Counted from the first letter of the stretch, positions 10,601 to 19,176 are shown. The stretch: DNA of 64,000 nucleotides from Streptococcus suis (GCF_016743335.1 NZ_WCJE01000004.1:29974-93973), one strand, 5' to 3'. Translations and numbers: made by a program. Notes: a model not told the origin generated them from the letters alone.

Positions 10601-13587
10601 AGGGGTCTACAGTTTACTATCGAGATAACAAAGGCATTCGAGTGGGGACCAAGACAGAAGAAATCAGTTACTATGTCGATGAAGAAGGCAACTTCAAAGC
10701 ATGGGACACCAAACATTCCCAAAAGCAGATTGATAGATTTAATAGCTTAGAAGTGACTGATAGCACTGCTCTAGATGTCTATGTGACTGATGATGCAGCA
10801 AAACGTGGTCAGTTTAAGGGATATTATAAAAAGACAGTTTTCTATGAAGCTCCCTTGTCTGAGAAAGAAGTGGCACGAATCAAAGGAATGGTGGACATTC
10901 GCAATGCCTACCAAGAGGTCATTGCCATTCAACGATATTATGACTATGATAAGGAGACCTTTAACCACTTGTTAGGCAAACTCAATCGTACCTATGATAG
11001 CTTTGTCAAACGCTATGGGTATTTGAACAGTGTAGTGAACCGCAATCTTTTTGATAGTGATGACAAATATTCGCTTCTTGCTAGTTTGGAAGATGAACGT
11101 CTGGATCCAAGTGGAAAGTCTGTTATCTATACTAAGTCCCTTGTCTTTGAGAAGGCTCTAGTGCGTCCTGAAAAAGAGGTTAAAAAGGTACATACTGCCC
11201 TTGATGCCTTAAATTCCAGCTTGGCTGACGGACGAGGTGTTGATTTCGCTTATATGATGTCTATCTATCAGGTTGAATCGAAGATGACCTTGATTGAGGA
11301 ATTAGGCGACCTCATTATGCCTGATCCTGAAAAGTATTTGAATGGGGAATTGACCTATGTTTCTCGCCAAGACTTTCTGTCTGGTGATGTCGTCACTAAG
11401 TTAGAAGTGGTGGACCTATTCGTCAAACAAGACAATCAAGACTTTAACTGGCCGCATTATGCAGGACTTCTAGAAACAGTCAAACCAGCACGCATTACTT
11501 TAGCAGACATTGATTATCGAATCGGTTCACGCTGGATTCCTCTGTCTATTTACGGAAAATTTGCTCAAGAAACCTTTATGGGGAAAGGCTATGAACTGTC
11601 AGACCAAGAAGTAGCAACAGTCCTTGAAGTCAGTCCCATTGACGGGGTTATCACTTACCAATCTAAGTTTGCCTACACCTATTCCAATGCAACAGACAGG
11701 AGTTTAGGTGTACCAGGTTCTCGTTATGATAGTGGTCGTAAAATTTTTGAAAATCTCCTGAATTCCAATCAACCAACCATCACAAAACAAATTGTCGAAG
11801 GGGATAAGAAAAAGAATGTAACGGATGTAGAGAAAACAACAGTCCTGCGTGCCAAGGAGACACACCTACAAGAACTCTTTCAAGATTTTGTAGCAAAATA
11901 TCCAGAAGTCCAACAAATGATTGAAGACACCTATAATAGGCTTTACAATCGTACAGTATCTAAGGTTTATGACGGTAGCCATTTAACTATTGATGGACTT
12001 GCTCAGAATATTTCCTTACGTCCTCACCAAAAGAATGCCATTCAACGGATTGTGGAAGAAAAACGAGCCCTACTAGCTCATGAAGTCGGTTCAGGTAAAA
12101 CACTTACCATGCTTGGAGCTGGCTTCAAGTTGAAAGAATTAGGAATGGTGCATAAACCACTTTATGTGGTTCCTTCTAGTTTGACTGCTCAGTTTGGTCA
12201 AGAAATTATGAAGTTCTTCCCAACCAAGAAAGTCTATGTGACTACTAAGAAAGACTTTGCCAAAGCCAAACGCAAGCAGTTTGTGTCTCGGATTATTACA
12301 GGGGACTATGATGCCATTGTCATTGGGGATTCCCAGTTTGAGAAGATACCGATGAGTAGAGAGAAGCAAGTCACCTATATTAATGACAAACTCGAGCAAC
12401 TCCGAGAAATAAAGCTAGGAAGTGATAGTGATTATACGGTGAAAGAAGCAGAGCGTTCGATTAAGGGACTAGAACACCAGTTGGAAGAACTCCAAAAACT
12501 GGAGCGAGATACCTTTATCGAATTTGAAAACCTTGGCATTGATTTTCTTTTTGTGGATGAGGCTCATCACTTCAAGAATATCCGACCAATCACTGGACTT
12601 GGGAATGTCGCGGGAATCACCAATACTACTTCAAAAAAGAACGTAGACATGGAGATGAAGGTGAGACAGGTTCAGGCAGAGCATGGTGATAGAAATGTCG
12701 TTTTTGCGACAGGAACACCAGTCTCAAACTCCATTAGTGAACTTTTCACCATGATGAATTACATTCAGCCCGATGTTTTGGAACGATATCAGGTATCCAA
12801 TTTTGATTCCTGGGTTGGGGCTTTTGGGAATATCGAAAACTCTATGGAACTAGCCCCGACAGGTGATAAATACCAACCTAAGAAACGGTTCAAGAAATTT
12901 GTCAATTTGCCTGAACTCATGCGAATCTACAAGGAAACCGCCGATATTCAGACTTCTGATATGCTTGATTTACCTGTACCTGAAGCTAAGATTATTGCGG
13001 TGGAAAGCGAGTTAACGCAAGCTCAGAAATACTATTTAGAAGAACTGGTAGAGCGTTCAGACGCTATCAAGTCAGGTAGTGTCGATCCAAGTAGAGATAA
13101 TATGTTAAAGATAACCGGGGAAGCTAGAAAACTAGCCATTGATATGCGGTTGATTGACCCTGCTTATACCTTATCAGACAATGAGAAAATCCTTCAAGTC
13201 GTTGATAATGTCGAGCGGATTTACCGTGAAGGAGCTGAAGACAAAGCCACTCAGATGATTTTCTCTGATATTGGAACGCCTAAAAGTAAGGAAGAAGGAT
13301 TTGATGTTTACAATGAACTTAAGGACTTGCTTGTCGATCGAGGGATACCAAAAGAAGAAATTGCCTTTGTGCATGATGCCAATACTGATGAGAAAAAGAA
13401 CTCTCTGTCACGCAAGGTCAATAGTGGGGAAGTGCGGATTCTCATGGCTTCTACGGAAAAAGGGGGAACAGGATTAAACGTCCAATCACGTATGAAAGCA
13501 GTCCACCATTTAGACGTTCCCTGGAGGCCGTCTGATGTAGGACGGATTTTGCGGACATTCAAAATAAAAAAGAATGTGATATATTAA
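7651..13587 (+). CDS. N6-methyltransferase/SNF2 helicase fusion, 3'-truncated by insertion
   Basis: Giant ICE protein; 1978 codons remain. It combines an adenine methyltransferase ('DPSMGTGNFF' near residue 712, catalytic 'NVPF' near 777) and an SNF2 superfamily 2 helicase ('HEVGSGKT' near 1476, 'VDEAHHF' near 1633, 'ATGTPVSNS' near 1690, 'EKGGTGLNVQS' near 1940). Such proteins may protect or process transferring DNA. The reading frame runs into foreign DNA just after 'HHLDVPWRPSDVGRILR': helicase motif VI, normally a Q-R-x-G-R-x-x-R-Q element here, and everything after it are missing, and the last residues (about 13555 on) come from plasmid-like sequence. ATPase/helicase activity is therefore probably lost; the methylase may survive. 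The missing 3' part is not present on the other side of the insert at 26.1 kb, apart possibly from a few codons. Confidence 0.88.
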   Translation: MNQEVLLQMLRATIPRDRAMLEAFLYYQANHFDEDWDSLIKEFIVNRKEVQSPVQVLHFETDVSAFVQASPYDTAHDLLTYTQVFGQSGLQKLDKLSPSEKNLVIEVALFNLATRFQLLDSNGHYQTISPDSLLQKSRGANLVNVYRVANNLADRISRDIEQFLLTYEPELETRADETVLENEETVDEHKTSVHQAISFREEGSLVIASLDVDLSQLDVQIGKNSHLPAYEELSLRRKFEILTYFDQIRNERSKVPSFRRGDFDTEMEMTPVFDGEELLTYLEADGSPYELKRTLTTVEEKELEKIGQAIRIENQEKLTQVGIELSQFDQDQVGILLDAAGRFRLKNSDLALLGGYPKATVTQLALATELLQMGLTHEKVEFFFGSQLSIEELRQVAYAFLHQELSREDAEQFEKDKGNQPDLTLRDWKSKLEKAEGKEVVDEEFAENPLVQRVLDTYPLGSLVSYKGQDFEVMSVSDARLNGLIRIELVNDFSDIIEQNPVLYVRTWEEVSQALHQPKAEPQIELEGADQELNLFSFLEEESATEHPIQTVGLLEPSGVEESNNDVVDQPNNQVPFEEVVGTIPEIPVTDFYFPEDMTDFYPKTARDKVETNIAAIRLVKTLETERRQANPSEQEFLAKYVGWGGLANEFFDDYNPKFSKEREELKSLVTDKESSDMKQSSLTAYYTDPTLIRQMWDKLERDGFTGGKILDPSMGTGNFFAAMPKHLREKSELYGVELDTITGAIAKHLHPNSHIEIKGFETVAFNDNSFDLVISNVPFANIRIADNRYDKPYMIHDYFVKKSLDLVHDGGQVAIISSTGTMDKRTENILQDIRETTEFLGGVRLPDSAFKAIAGTTVTTDMLFFQKHLNKVYVTDDLAFSGSIRYEKDSRIWLNPYFDGEYNSQVLGTYEVRNFNGGTLSVKGTSDNLIASVQTALNQVISPREIDRNEVIINPDVLTKQVNDTSIPAEMRENLGQYSFGYQGSTVYYRDNKGIRVGTKTEEISYYVDEEGNFKAWDTKHSQKQIDRFNSLEVTDSTALDVYVTDDAAKRGQFKGYYKKTVFYEAPLSEKEVARIKGMVDIRNAYQEVIAIQRYYDYDKETFNHLLGKLNRTYDSFVKRYGYLNSVVNRNLFDSDDKYSLLASLEDERLDPSGKSVIYTKSLVFEKALVRPEKEVKKVHTALDALNSSLADGRGVDFAYMMSIYQVESKMTLIEELGDLIMPDPEKYLNGELTYVSRQDFLSGDVVTKLEVVDLFVKQDNQDFNWPHYAGLLETVKPARITLADIDYRIGSRWIPLSIYGKFAQETFMGKGYELSDQEVATVLEVSPIDGVITYQSKFAYTYSNATDRSLGVPGSRYDSGRKIFENLLNSNQPTITKQIVEGDKKKNVTDVEKTTVLRAKETHLQELFQDFVAKYPEVQQMIEDTYNRLYNRTVSKVYDGSHLTIDGLAQNISLRPHQKNAIQRIVEEKRALLAHEVGSGKTLTMLGAGFKLKELGMVHKPLYVVPSSLTAQFGQEIMKFFPTKKVYVTTKKDFAKAKRKQFVSRIITGDYDAIVIGDSQFEKIPMSREKQVTYINDKLEQLREIKLGSDSDYTVKEAERSIKGLEHQLEELQKLERDTFIEFENLGIDFLFVDEAHHFKNIRPITGLGNVAGITNTTSKKNVDMEMKVRQVQAEHGDRNVVFATGTPVSNSISELFTMMNYIQPDVLERYQVSNFDSWVGAFGNIENSMELAPTGDKYQPKKRFKKFVNLPELMRIYKETADIQTSDMLDLPVPEAKIIAVESELTQAQKYYLEELVERSDAIKSGSVDPSRDNMLKITGEARKLAIDMRLIDPAYTLSDNEKILQVVDNVERIYREGAEDKATQMIFSDIGTPKSKEEGFDVYNELKDLLVDRGIPKEEIAFVHDANTDEKKNSLSRKVNSGEVRILMASTEKGGTGLNVQSRMKAVHHLDVPWRPSDVGRILRTFKIKKNVIY

Positions 13588-13634
13588 TCACAAATCACTT
13601 ATCACAAATCACAAGTGATTTGTGATTGTTGATG
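13575..13634 (+). promoter_or_regulatory. Omega-repressor operator heptads (Inc18 type)
   Basis: Contiguous 7-base units fit the A/T-ATCAC-A/T site bound by the Inc18 plasmid repressor omega: AATCACA 13586, AATCACT 13593, TATCACA 13600, AATCACA 13607, then inverted AGTGATT 13614 and TGTGATT 13621, with a degenerate unit at 13628 and an inverted TGTGATA at 13575. In pSM19035-type plasmids this array controls the omega gene and partition and toxin genes. Here it immediately precedes a truncated omega gene. Confidence 0.85.
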
Positions 13635-13669
13635 ATAAAATAAGAATAAGAAGAAATAGAAAGAAGTGA

Positions 13670-13840
13670 GTGATTGTGGGAAATTTAGGCGCACAAAAAG
13701 AAAAACGAAATGATACACCAATCAGTGCAAAAAAAGATATAATGGGAGATAAGACGGTTCGTGTTCGTGCTGACTTGCACCATATCATAAAATTTTGTAT
13801 AATAGGAATTGAAGTTAAATTAGATGCTAAAAATTTGTAA
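13670..13840 (+). pseudogene. Truncated omega repressor gene fused to erm(B) leader region
   Basis: From GTG 13670 the first 41 codons ('MIVGNLGAQKEKRNDTPIS...' through 'ADLHHIIK') read as the Inc18 omega ribbon-helix-helix repressor (about 71 residues when whole). After 'HHIIK' (about 13792) the frame enters erm(B) upstream DNA and stops at 13838. The DNA-contacting strand region is kept, but the helices that build the dimer are lost, so a working repressor is unlikely. It marks an Inc18 plasmid or Tn917-related origin for this part. Confidence 0.85.
13775..13803 (+). promoter_or_regulatory. erm(B) promoter
   Basis: TTGCAC (13775-13780) and TATAAT (13798-13803), 17 bases apart, upstream of the leader peptide gene. 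The -35 box lies inside the omega remnant and the -10 box at or just past the omega breakpoint, so the promoter spans a recombination joint. Confidence 0.75.
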
Positions 13841-13860
13841 TTAAGAAGGAGGGATTCGTC

Positions 13861-13944
13861 ATGTTGGTATTCAAAATGCGTAATGTAGATAAAACATCTA
13901 CTGTTTTGAAACAGACTAAAAACAGTGATTACGTAGATAAATAA
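13861..13944 (+). CDS. ermBL: erm(B) leader peptide (attenuation)
   Basis: A 27-codon leader, beginning MLVFKMRNVDKTSTVLK and ending ...VDK, 124 bases upstream of erm(B), with AAGGAGG before its ATG. Macrolide-stalled ribosomes on this leader refold the mRNA and open the erm(B) start site. From memory it differs from the usual ErmBL by Q5K and A25V; whether this changes inducibility cannot be told here. Confidence 0.88.
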   Translation: MLVFKMRNVDKTSTVLKQTKNSDYVDK

Positions 13945-14068
13945 ATACGTTAGATTAATTCCTACCAGTGACTAATCTTATGACTTTTTAAACAGATAAC
14001 TAAAATTACAAACAAATCGTTTAACTTCTGTATTTATTTATAGATGTAATCACTTCAGGAGTGATTAC

Positions 14069-14806
14069 ATGAACAAAAATATAAAATATTCTCAAAACTT
14101 TTTAACGAGTGAAAAAGTACTCAACCAAATAATAAAACAATTGAATTTAAAAGAAACCGATACCGTTTACGAAATTGGAACAGGTAAAGGGCATTTAACG
14201 ACGAAACTGGCTAAAATAAGTAAACAGGTAACGTCTATTGAATTAGACAGTCATCTATTCAACTTATCGTCAGAAAAATTAAAACTGAACACTCGTGTCA
14301 CTTTAATTCACCAAGATATTCTACAGTTTCAATTCCCTAACAAACAGAGGTATAAAATTGTTGGGAATATTCCTTACCATTTAAGCACACAAATTATTAA
14401 AAAAGTGGTTTTTGAAAGCCGTGCGTCTGACATCTATCTGATTGTTGAAGAAGGATTCTACAAGCGTACCTTGGATATTCACCGAACACTAGGGTTGCTC
14501 TTGCACACTCAAGTCTCGATTCAGCAATTGCTTAAGCTGCCAGCGGAATGCTTTCATCCTAAACCAAAAGTAAACAGTGTCTTAATAAAACTTACCCGCC
14601 ATACCACAGATGTTCCAGATAAATATTGGAAGCTATATACGTACTTTGTTTCAAAATGGGTCAATCGAGAATATCGTCAACTGTTTACTAAAAATCAGTT
14701 TCATCAAGCAATGAAACACGCCAAAGTAAACAATTTAAGTACCGTTACTTATGAGCAAGTATTGTCTATTTTTAATAGTTATCTATTATTTAACGGGAGG
14801 AAATAA
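14069..14806 (+). CDS. ermB: 23S rRNA (adenine-N6) methyltransferase Erm(B)
   Basis: Dimethylates A2058 of 23S rRNA and gives resistance to macrolides, lincosamides and streptogramin B. The 245-residue length and sequence are those of Erm(B): SAM-binding '[14 protein letters not shown]' (35-48), catalytic 'NIPYHLST' (about 101-108), and C-terminal 'FNGRK'. ATG 14069 follows AGGAG at a good distance and a leader peptide gene precedes it. It lies in an Inc18/Tn917-type context (omega remnant before, topoisomerase remnant after) and looks intact. Confidence 0.97.
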   Translation: MNKNIKYSQNFLTSEKVLNQIIKQLNLKETDTVYEIGTGKGHLTTKLAKISKQVTSIELDSHLFNLSSEKLKLNTRVTLIHQDILQFQFPNKQRYKIVGNIPYHLSTQIIKKVVFESRASDIYLIVEEGFYKRTLDIHRTLGLLLHTQVSIQQLLKLPAECFHPKPKVNSVLIKLTRHTTDVPDKYWKLYTYFVSKWVNREYRQLFTKNQFHQAMKHAKVNNLSTVTYEQVLSIFNSYLLFNGRK

Positions 14807-14810
14807 TTCT

Positions 14811-14942
14811 ATGAGTCGCTTTTTTAAATTTGGAAAGTTACACGTTACTAAAGGGAATGGAGATAAATTATTAGATATACTACTGACAGCTTCCAAGAAG
14901 CTAAAGAGGTCCCTAGCGCCTACGGGGAATTTGTATCGATAA
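14811..14942 (+). CDS. Short ORF regularly found after erm(B)
   Basis: A 43-residue basic ORF (MSRFFKFGKLHVTKGNG...) starting 4 bases after the erm(B) stop behind GGGAGG, so it should be co-translated. Its last codons run into a long inverted repeat. It may be the 5' remnant of a plasmid gene. No function is known to me. Confidence 0.5.
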   Translation: MSRFFKFGKLHVTKGNGDKLLDILLTASKKLKRSLAPTGNLYR

Positions 14943-14978
14943 GGGGTACAAATTCCCACTAAGCGCTCGGGACCCCTT
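14905..14978 (+). repeat. Long imperfect inverted repeat after erm(B)
   Basis: Arms 14905-14934 and 14947-14978 pair over about 28 bases (for example GGGGAATTTGTA with TACAAATTCCC, and GAGGTCCC with GGGACCCC). It could act as a terminator or processing hairpin for the erm(B) transcript, or be a plasmid recombination site. There is no T-run. Confidence 0.6.
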
Positions 14979-15236
14979 GTAGGAAAATGTCCTAAGTGTG
15001 GCAACAATATTGTATTAAAAAAATCGTTTTATGGTTGTTCAAATTATCCTGAATGTAAGTTTACTTTAGCTGAACATTTTAGAAAGAAAAAACTAACCAA
15101 AACGAATGTAAAAGAATTACTAGAGGGAAAAGAAACCCTGGTAAAAGGAATCAAAACGAAAGATAGAAAGTCCTACAATGCCGTTGTAAAAATCGGAGAA
15201 AAGGGATATATTGATTTTATCTCTTTTTCAAAATAA
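14979..15236 (+). pseudogene. C-terminal fragment of plasmid type IA topoisomerase
   Basis: An open frame of 85 codons without a start reads as the tail of an Inc18-type topoisomerase: a zinc finger 'CPKCGN ... YGCSNYPECKF', typical of bacterial topoisomerase I C-termini, then 'KGIKTKDRKSYNAVVKIG'. The catalytic part is absent, so this is a remnant of the plasmid that donated erm(B). Confidence 0.75.
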
Positions 15237-15240
15237 GCAT

Positions 15241-15268
15241 AAAAGCCCTTTAAAGAGGGCTTTTGAGG
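15241..15268 (+). terminator. Terminator after topoisomerase fragment
   Basis: Perfect 9-bp stem AAAAGCCCT/AGGGCTTTT (15241-15249 with 15256-15264). Its A/T ends allow use in both directions. Base composition becomes more GC-rich after this point. Confidence 0.75.
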
Positions 15269-15277
15269 TAACAGACA

Positions 15278-15652
15278 ATGGCAAAGACAATTTTTGAGGA
15301 AATGGGCGGCAAATACGAAAGGCAAGGCGATTATTTAATACCGTGCTTAACTGTACCCGCCGAAGAAGAACAGGCAATAGGCATCTGGGGGCAACGGCAT
15401 TTAGATTATCTAAAACAGTACCGTAAAGTTACATACACCAATCTTCTTACAAGCGGCAGGCTAAACGCCTACCTTGCCGACATCAACAGACAGGCACAGG
15501 AACGCTTTGAAAGGCTCATAGAGGGTATGAAACAGGCACAGGGCATAACGGAACAGCTAAAGGCAGAAAACGCCTTAGAATGGACAGGATGCCTCAATAA
15601 CATAAGGGCTTGTGCGAGGGAGATTGTGGAAAAGGAAATTATTTTTGCATAA
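15278..15652 (+). CDS. tnpV: TnpV family transposon-encoded protein
   Basis: A 124-residue protein with the TnpV hallmarks: 'FEEMGGKYERQGDYLIPCL', 'GIWGQRHLDYLKQYRKV', 'YTNLLTSGRLNAYLADI', 'EWTGCLNNIRACAREIVEKE'. TnpV occurs in many Firmicutes mobilizable transposons beside resistance genes; its biochemical role is not established. Codon use and GC are higher than in the ICE backbone. It begins the clostridial-type portion of the insert and directly precedes the tet(O) control region. Confidence 0.85.
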   Translation: MAKTIFEEMGGKYERQGDYLIPCLTVPAEEEQAIGIWGQRHLDYLKQYRKVTYTNLLTSGRLNAYLADINRQAQERFERLIEGMKQAQGITEQLKAENALEWTGCLNNIRACAREIVEKEIIFA

Positions 15653-15709
15653 ACAGATGATTAGTGGCAGGGGGAAATCCTGCCGCTTTTTCTGCTTTAG
15701 TTTGTCAGC

Positions 15710-15738
15710 TTGACAAATAAAGGGTTAAGGAATATAAT
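15710..15738 (+). promoter_or_regulatory. tet(O) promoter
   Basis: Canonical TTGACA (15710-15715) and TATAAT (15733-15738) 17 bases apart, about 280 bases before tet(O). The interval to 16019 is the non-coding leader, with a short leader peptide and a hairpin. Confidence 0.85.
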
Positions 15739-15770
15739 TAGATTCAGTATTATACAAGGAGTTAATAAAT

Positions 15771-15794
15771 ATGCGGCAAGGTATTTTTAAATAA
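15771..15794 (+). CDS. Short leader peptide upstream of tet(O)
   Basis: MRQGIFK, 7 codons, with AAGGAG (15756-15761) in front. Ribosomal-protection tetracycline genes often have such a leader within an attenuator; drug-dependent translation would be coupled to readthrough of the hairpin at 15947. Function is inferred by analogy with tet(M). Confidence 0.6.
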   Translation: MRQGIFK

Positions 15795-15946
15795 ACTGTC
15801 AATTTGATAGTGGGAACAAAAAGTAGCAGTCCCGTTTCACTTTTAATATGGGGCTTAGTTTTTTGTACCCAGTTTAAGAATACTTTTATCATGTAATTTT
15901 ATATGCCCGAAAACATATAAGTGTTTTGGGGCTATTGGAGTTATTT

Positions 15947-15985
15947 ACCCAGTGATAGGAGTATTTATCACTGGGTATTTTTATG
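15947..15985 (+). terminator. tet(O) leader attenuator hairpin
   Basis: Perfect 11-bp stem ACCCAGTGATA (15947-15957) with TATCACTGGGT (15966-15976), followed by ATTTTTAT. It lies between leader peptide and gene and is the likely transcription attenuator. Confidence 0.7.
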
Positions 15986-16018
15986 CCCTTTTTTGGGTGT
16001 TGATAGGAGGAAAATCAC

Positions 16019-17938
16019 ATGAAAATAATTAACTTAGGCATTCTGGCTCACGTTGACGCAGGAAAGACAACATTAACGGAGAGTTTATTGTATACCAGTG
16101 GTGCGATTGCGGAATTAGGGAGCGTGGATAAAGGAACAACAAGAACAGATACAATGAATTTGGAGCGTCAAAGAGGAATTACCATACAGACGGCAGTGAC
16201 ATCTTTTCAGTGGGAGGATGTAAAAGTCAACATTATAGATACGCCAGGCCATATGGATTTTTTGGCGGAAGTATACCGTTCTTTATCCGTATTAGACGGA
16301 GCAGTATTATTAGTTTCTGCAAAGGATGGCATACAGGCACAGACCCGTATACTGTTTCATGCATTACAGACAATGAAGATTCCAACAATCTTTTTTATCA
16401 ATAAAATTGACCAAGAGGGAATTGATTTGCCAATGGTATATCAAGAAATGAAAGCAAAGCTTTCTTCGGAAATTATAGTGAAGCAAAAGGTTGGGCAGCA
16501 TCCCCATATAAATGTAACGGACAATGACGATATGGAACAGTGGGATGCGGTAATTATGGGAAACGATGAACTATTAGAGAAATATATGTCAGGGAAACCG
16601 TTTAAAATGTCAGAACTGGAACAGGAAGAAAACAGGAGATTCCAAAACGGAACGTTATTTCCCGTTTATCACGGAAGTGCTAAAAACAATCTGGGGATTC
16701 GGCAGCTTATAGAAGTGATTGCCAGTAAGTTTTATTCATCAACGCCTGAAGGTCAATCTGAACTATGCGGGCAGGTTTTTAAGATTGAATATTCAGAAAA
16801 AAGGAGGCGTTTGGCTTATGTGCGTCTGTACAGCGGCGCATTGCATTCGAGGGACGTTGTCAGAATATCAGAAAAAGAGAAAATAAAAATTACAGAGATG
16901 AGTATTCCTACAAACGGTGAATTGTGTTTAGCAGATACGGCTTACTCTGGTGATATTGTAATTTTACCAAATGATGTTTTGCAGCTAAACAGTATTTTGG
17001 GGAACGAAATACTGTTGCCGCAGAGAAAATTTATTGAAAATCCGCTCCCTATGCTCCAAACAACAATTGAAGTAAAGAAATCCGAACAGCGGGAAGTGTT
17101 GCTTGAGGCACTTACAGAAATCTCAGATGGCGATCCTCTTTTAAAGTATTACGTGGATACTACAACGCATGAAATTATACTTTCCTTTTTGGGGAAGGTA
17201 CAGATGGAAGTTATTTGTGCCATTCTTGAGGAAAAGTATCATGTAGAGGCAGAAATAAAAGAACCTACTGTTATATACATGGAAAGACCGCTTAGAAAAG
17301 CAGAATATACCATCCACATAGAAGTCCCGCCAAATCCTTTCTGGGCTTCTGTCGGGTTGTCCATAGAGCCGCTCCCTATTGGAAGCGGAGTGCAGTATGA
17401 AAGCAGAGTTTCACTTGGATATTTAAATCAATCGTTCCAAAATGCGGTTATGGAGGGGGTTCTTTATGGCTGCGAGCAGGGGCTGTATGGATGGAAAGTG
17501 ACAGACTGTAAAATCTGTTTTGAATATGGATTGTATTATAGTCCTGTAAGTACCCCCGCAGACTTTCGGCTGCTTTCCCCTATCGTATTGGAGCAGGCTT
17601 TAAAAAAAGCAGGGACAGAACTATTAGAGCCATATCTCCACTTTGAAATTTATGCACCGCAGGAATATCTCTCACGGGCGTATCATGATGCCCCAAGGTA
17701 TTGTGCAGATATTGTAAGTACTCAGGTAAAGAATGACGAGGTCATTCTGAAAGGAGAAATCCCTGCCAGATGTATTCAAGAATACAGGAACGATTTAACT
17801 TATTTCACAAATGGGCAGGGAGTCTGCTTGACAGAGTTAAAAGGATACCAGCCAGCTATTGGTAAATTTATTTGCCAACCCCGCCGCCCGAATAGCCGTA
17901 TAGATAAGGTTCGGCATATGTTCCACAAGTTAGCTTAA
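16019..17938 (+). CDS. tet(O): Ribosomal protection tetracycline resistance protein Tet(O)
   Basis: EF-G-like GTPase of 639 residues that removes tetracycline from the ribosome. G1 'AHVDAGKT' (10-17), 'RQRGITI', 'DTPGHMDF' (about 74) and 'NKID' are intact, as is the C-terminal '[21 protein letters not shown]' region. N- and C-terminal thirds read as classical Tet(O). From memory, a central patch (about residues 264-300, '[15 protein letters not shown]...LADTAYSG') departs from the commonest Tet(O), so a mosaic or variant allele is possible. GGAGG lies 7 bases before ATG 16019. Regulation is probably by the leader attenuator. It lies between tnpV and the KTR gene, a typical Firmicutes tet(O) setting. 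Confidence 0.95.
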   Translation: MKIINLGILAHVDAGKTTLTESLLYTSGAIAELGSVDKGTTRTDTMNLERQRGITIQTAVTSFQWEDVKVNIIDTPGHMDFLAEVYRSLSVLDGAVLLVSAKDGIQAQTRILFHALQTMKIPTIFFINKIDQEGIDLPMVYQEMKAKLSSEIIVKQKVGQHPHINVTDNDDMEQWDAVIMGNDELLEKYMSGKPFKMSELEQEENRRFQNGTLFPVYHGSAKNNLGIRQLIEVIASKFYSSTPEGQSELCGQVFKIEYSEKRRRLAYVRLYSGALHSRDVVRISEKEKIKITEMSIPTNGELCLADTAYSGDIVILPNDVLQLNSILGNEILLPQRKFIENPLPMLQTTIEVKKSEQREVLLEALTEISDGDPLLKYYVDTTTHEIILSFLGKVQMEVICAILEEKYHVEAEIKEPTVIYMERPLRKAEYTIHIEVPPNPFWASVGLSIEPLPIGSGVQYESRVSLGYLNQSFQNAVMEGVLYGCEQGLYGWKVTDCKICFEYGLYYSPVSTPADFRLLSPIVLEQALKKAGTELLEPYLHFEIYAPQEYLSRAYHDAPRYCADIVSTQVKNDEVILKGEIPARCIQEYRNDLTYFTNGQGVCLTELKGYQPAIGKFICQPRRPNSRIDKVRHMFHKLA

Positions 17939-17989
17939 CAGCTTGCAAAAGTCATATAAAATGAGATTTGAAAGGATTAGAGACTAATT

Positions 17990-18163
17990 ATGATGAAATG
18001 CGAATGGATATTGTGTCCTGTTTGTGGGAGCAAAACCCGTAATAAAATTAGGAAGGACACTGTTTTGGAGAATTATCCCCTTTATTGTCCAAAATGCAGA
18101 CAAGAAAGCTTGATTAAAGTTGACAACTTGAAGATAACTGTCATCAAAGAGCCAGACGCTTAA
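17990..18163 (+). CDS. Cysteine-rich KTR domain protein
   Basis: A 57-residue zinc-ribbon-like protein with paired cysteines 'CPVCGSKTR' and 'YCPKCRQES' and the K-T-R motif that names the family; homologues sit just downstream of tetracycline resistance genes in many mobile elements. Either of two consecutive ATG codons could start it. A strong terminator follows 5 bases after its stop. Role unknown; a short nucleic-acid-binding protein is plausible. Confidence 0.85.
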   Translation: MMKCEWILCPVCGSKTRNKIRKDTVLENYPLYCPKCRQESLIKVDNLKITVIKEPDA

Positions 18164-18168
18164 GACGC

Positions 18169-18216
18169 AGAGCCGATGAAATTGTGGAACAATTCACGAA
18201 TCATCGGCTCTTTTTG
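18169..18216 (+). terminator. Terminator after tet(O)-KTR
   Basis: Perfect 11-bp stem AGAGCCGATGA (18169-18179) with TCATCGGCTCT (18201-18211), then TTTTTG. It ends the tet(O) transcript. The stretch 18217-18652 has one doubtful short ORF and a second hairpin near 18502-18537 (AACCG...CGGTT, then T-rich). Confidence 0.85.
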
Positions 18217-18331
18217 TTTCGTATTTGAAAGAACAAACTCACCAAATAAAAAAAACGATATTCGGGTGGGTTATTTTGTTATACCCTAAATTACCCTCTG
18301 AATTTGTTTTTAAATTTGGAGGGATTTTTTT

Positions 18332-18460
18332 ATGTTCTTTTTTCGGGCGGTTATTCATCTGCTCATACGAAGTAAAATTTATCAATACATAGCATATCAG
18401 AGAATGGCAGGAAACCAGTTAAAAAAATTTCTGCCAGTGCAGCGGTACTTCTCACCTTGA
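18332..18460 (+). CDS. Doubtful 42-residue ORF
   Basis: Starts at an ATG 8 bases after TTGGAGGGA and encodes a basic, partly hydrophobic peptide (MFFFRAVIHLLIRSKIYQYI...). The good ribosome site is the only support; I recognise no family. It could be a leader for the sigma-like gene downstream. Confidence 0.3.
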   Translation: MFFFRAVIHLLIRSKIYQYIAYQRMAGNQLKKFLPVQRYFSP

Positions 18461-18652
18461 AAGTGGAAGTACAATCTCCATACAACAGAATTTGTATTTC
18501 CCATAACCGTGAAGGTCACAGAGCCTTTGCGGTTTTTCTTTTGTCGTTTTTTGTTGGAAAGTGCCGCAGGGCTGTTTCTGGTGTGCGTTGCCGCTCCCCG
18601 CCTCTCCATCTGGATTTTTACATTTCAAAAATTCAGATTGGAGGTATTAGCG

Positions 18653-19162
18653 GTGAAATACGCACCAAGAAAAGTATATATCAAAGAAAGCGGCGGCTAT
18701 GTGGAACTGTCCTATACGGATTTCTGCCGCCGCAGGCAAGCCGACAAGGGATATATGGACAAGCTGTTTATCCCCGTCCAAGGTTGTCTGCTTGAAGTCG
18801 TAAGGGAGCAATATGCGGACTTCTACCGTGACAGGGAGCGGTGGCGTTACCTGCAAAAATTAGATGCGAGGAACAGCCTGCTATCTCTGGACGGATTTAC
18901 GGACAGCGAGGGGAATCCTCTGGACTTTATCGCTGATGAAGCGGCGGACATTGCGGAAACCGTTGTCAATGCTGTTATGGTGGACAGGCTGAAAGCCGCC
19001 CTGCCTTTGTTGTCGGATAGTGAGCAGGAGTTGATACAGGCAATCTTTTTTGACGGACTTTCCGAGCGTGAAGTCGGGGCGAGGTTAGGCATAACCCAGA
19101 GCGTTGTGAACAAACGCAAAGCCAGAATCCTAAGAAAACTAAGAAAGATAATAGAAAATTAA
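18653..19162 (+). CDS. Sigma-70-like / HTH transposon regulator
   Basis: A 169-residue protein with a C-terminal region-4-like helix-turn-helix ('LSDSEQELIQAIFFDGLSER', then 'EVGARLGITQSVVNKRKARI'), as in the small sigma-factor-like genes carried by clostridial conjugative and mobilizable transposons. The central 'SLDGFTDSEGNPLDFIADEA' is typical of that group. I chose GTG 18653 because TTGGAGG (18638-18644) is 8 bases upstream; the longer frame upstream has no such site and translates to an unlikely hydrophobic leader. It is probably a regulator of the element's excision or mobilization genes. A terminator follows. Confidence 0.75.
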   Translation: MKYAPRKVYIKESGGYVELSYTDFCRRRQADKGYMDKLFIPVQGCLLEVVREQYADFYRDRERWRYLQKLDARNSLLSLDGFTDSEGNPLDFIADEAADIAETVVNAVMVDRLKAALPLLSDSEQELIQAIFFDGLSEREVGARLGITQSVVNKRKARILRKLRKIIEN

Positions 19163-19176
19163 AATTTAAGGCGTTC

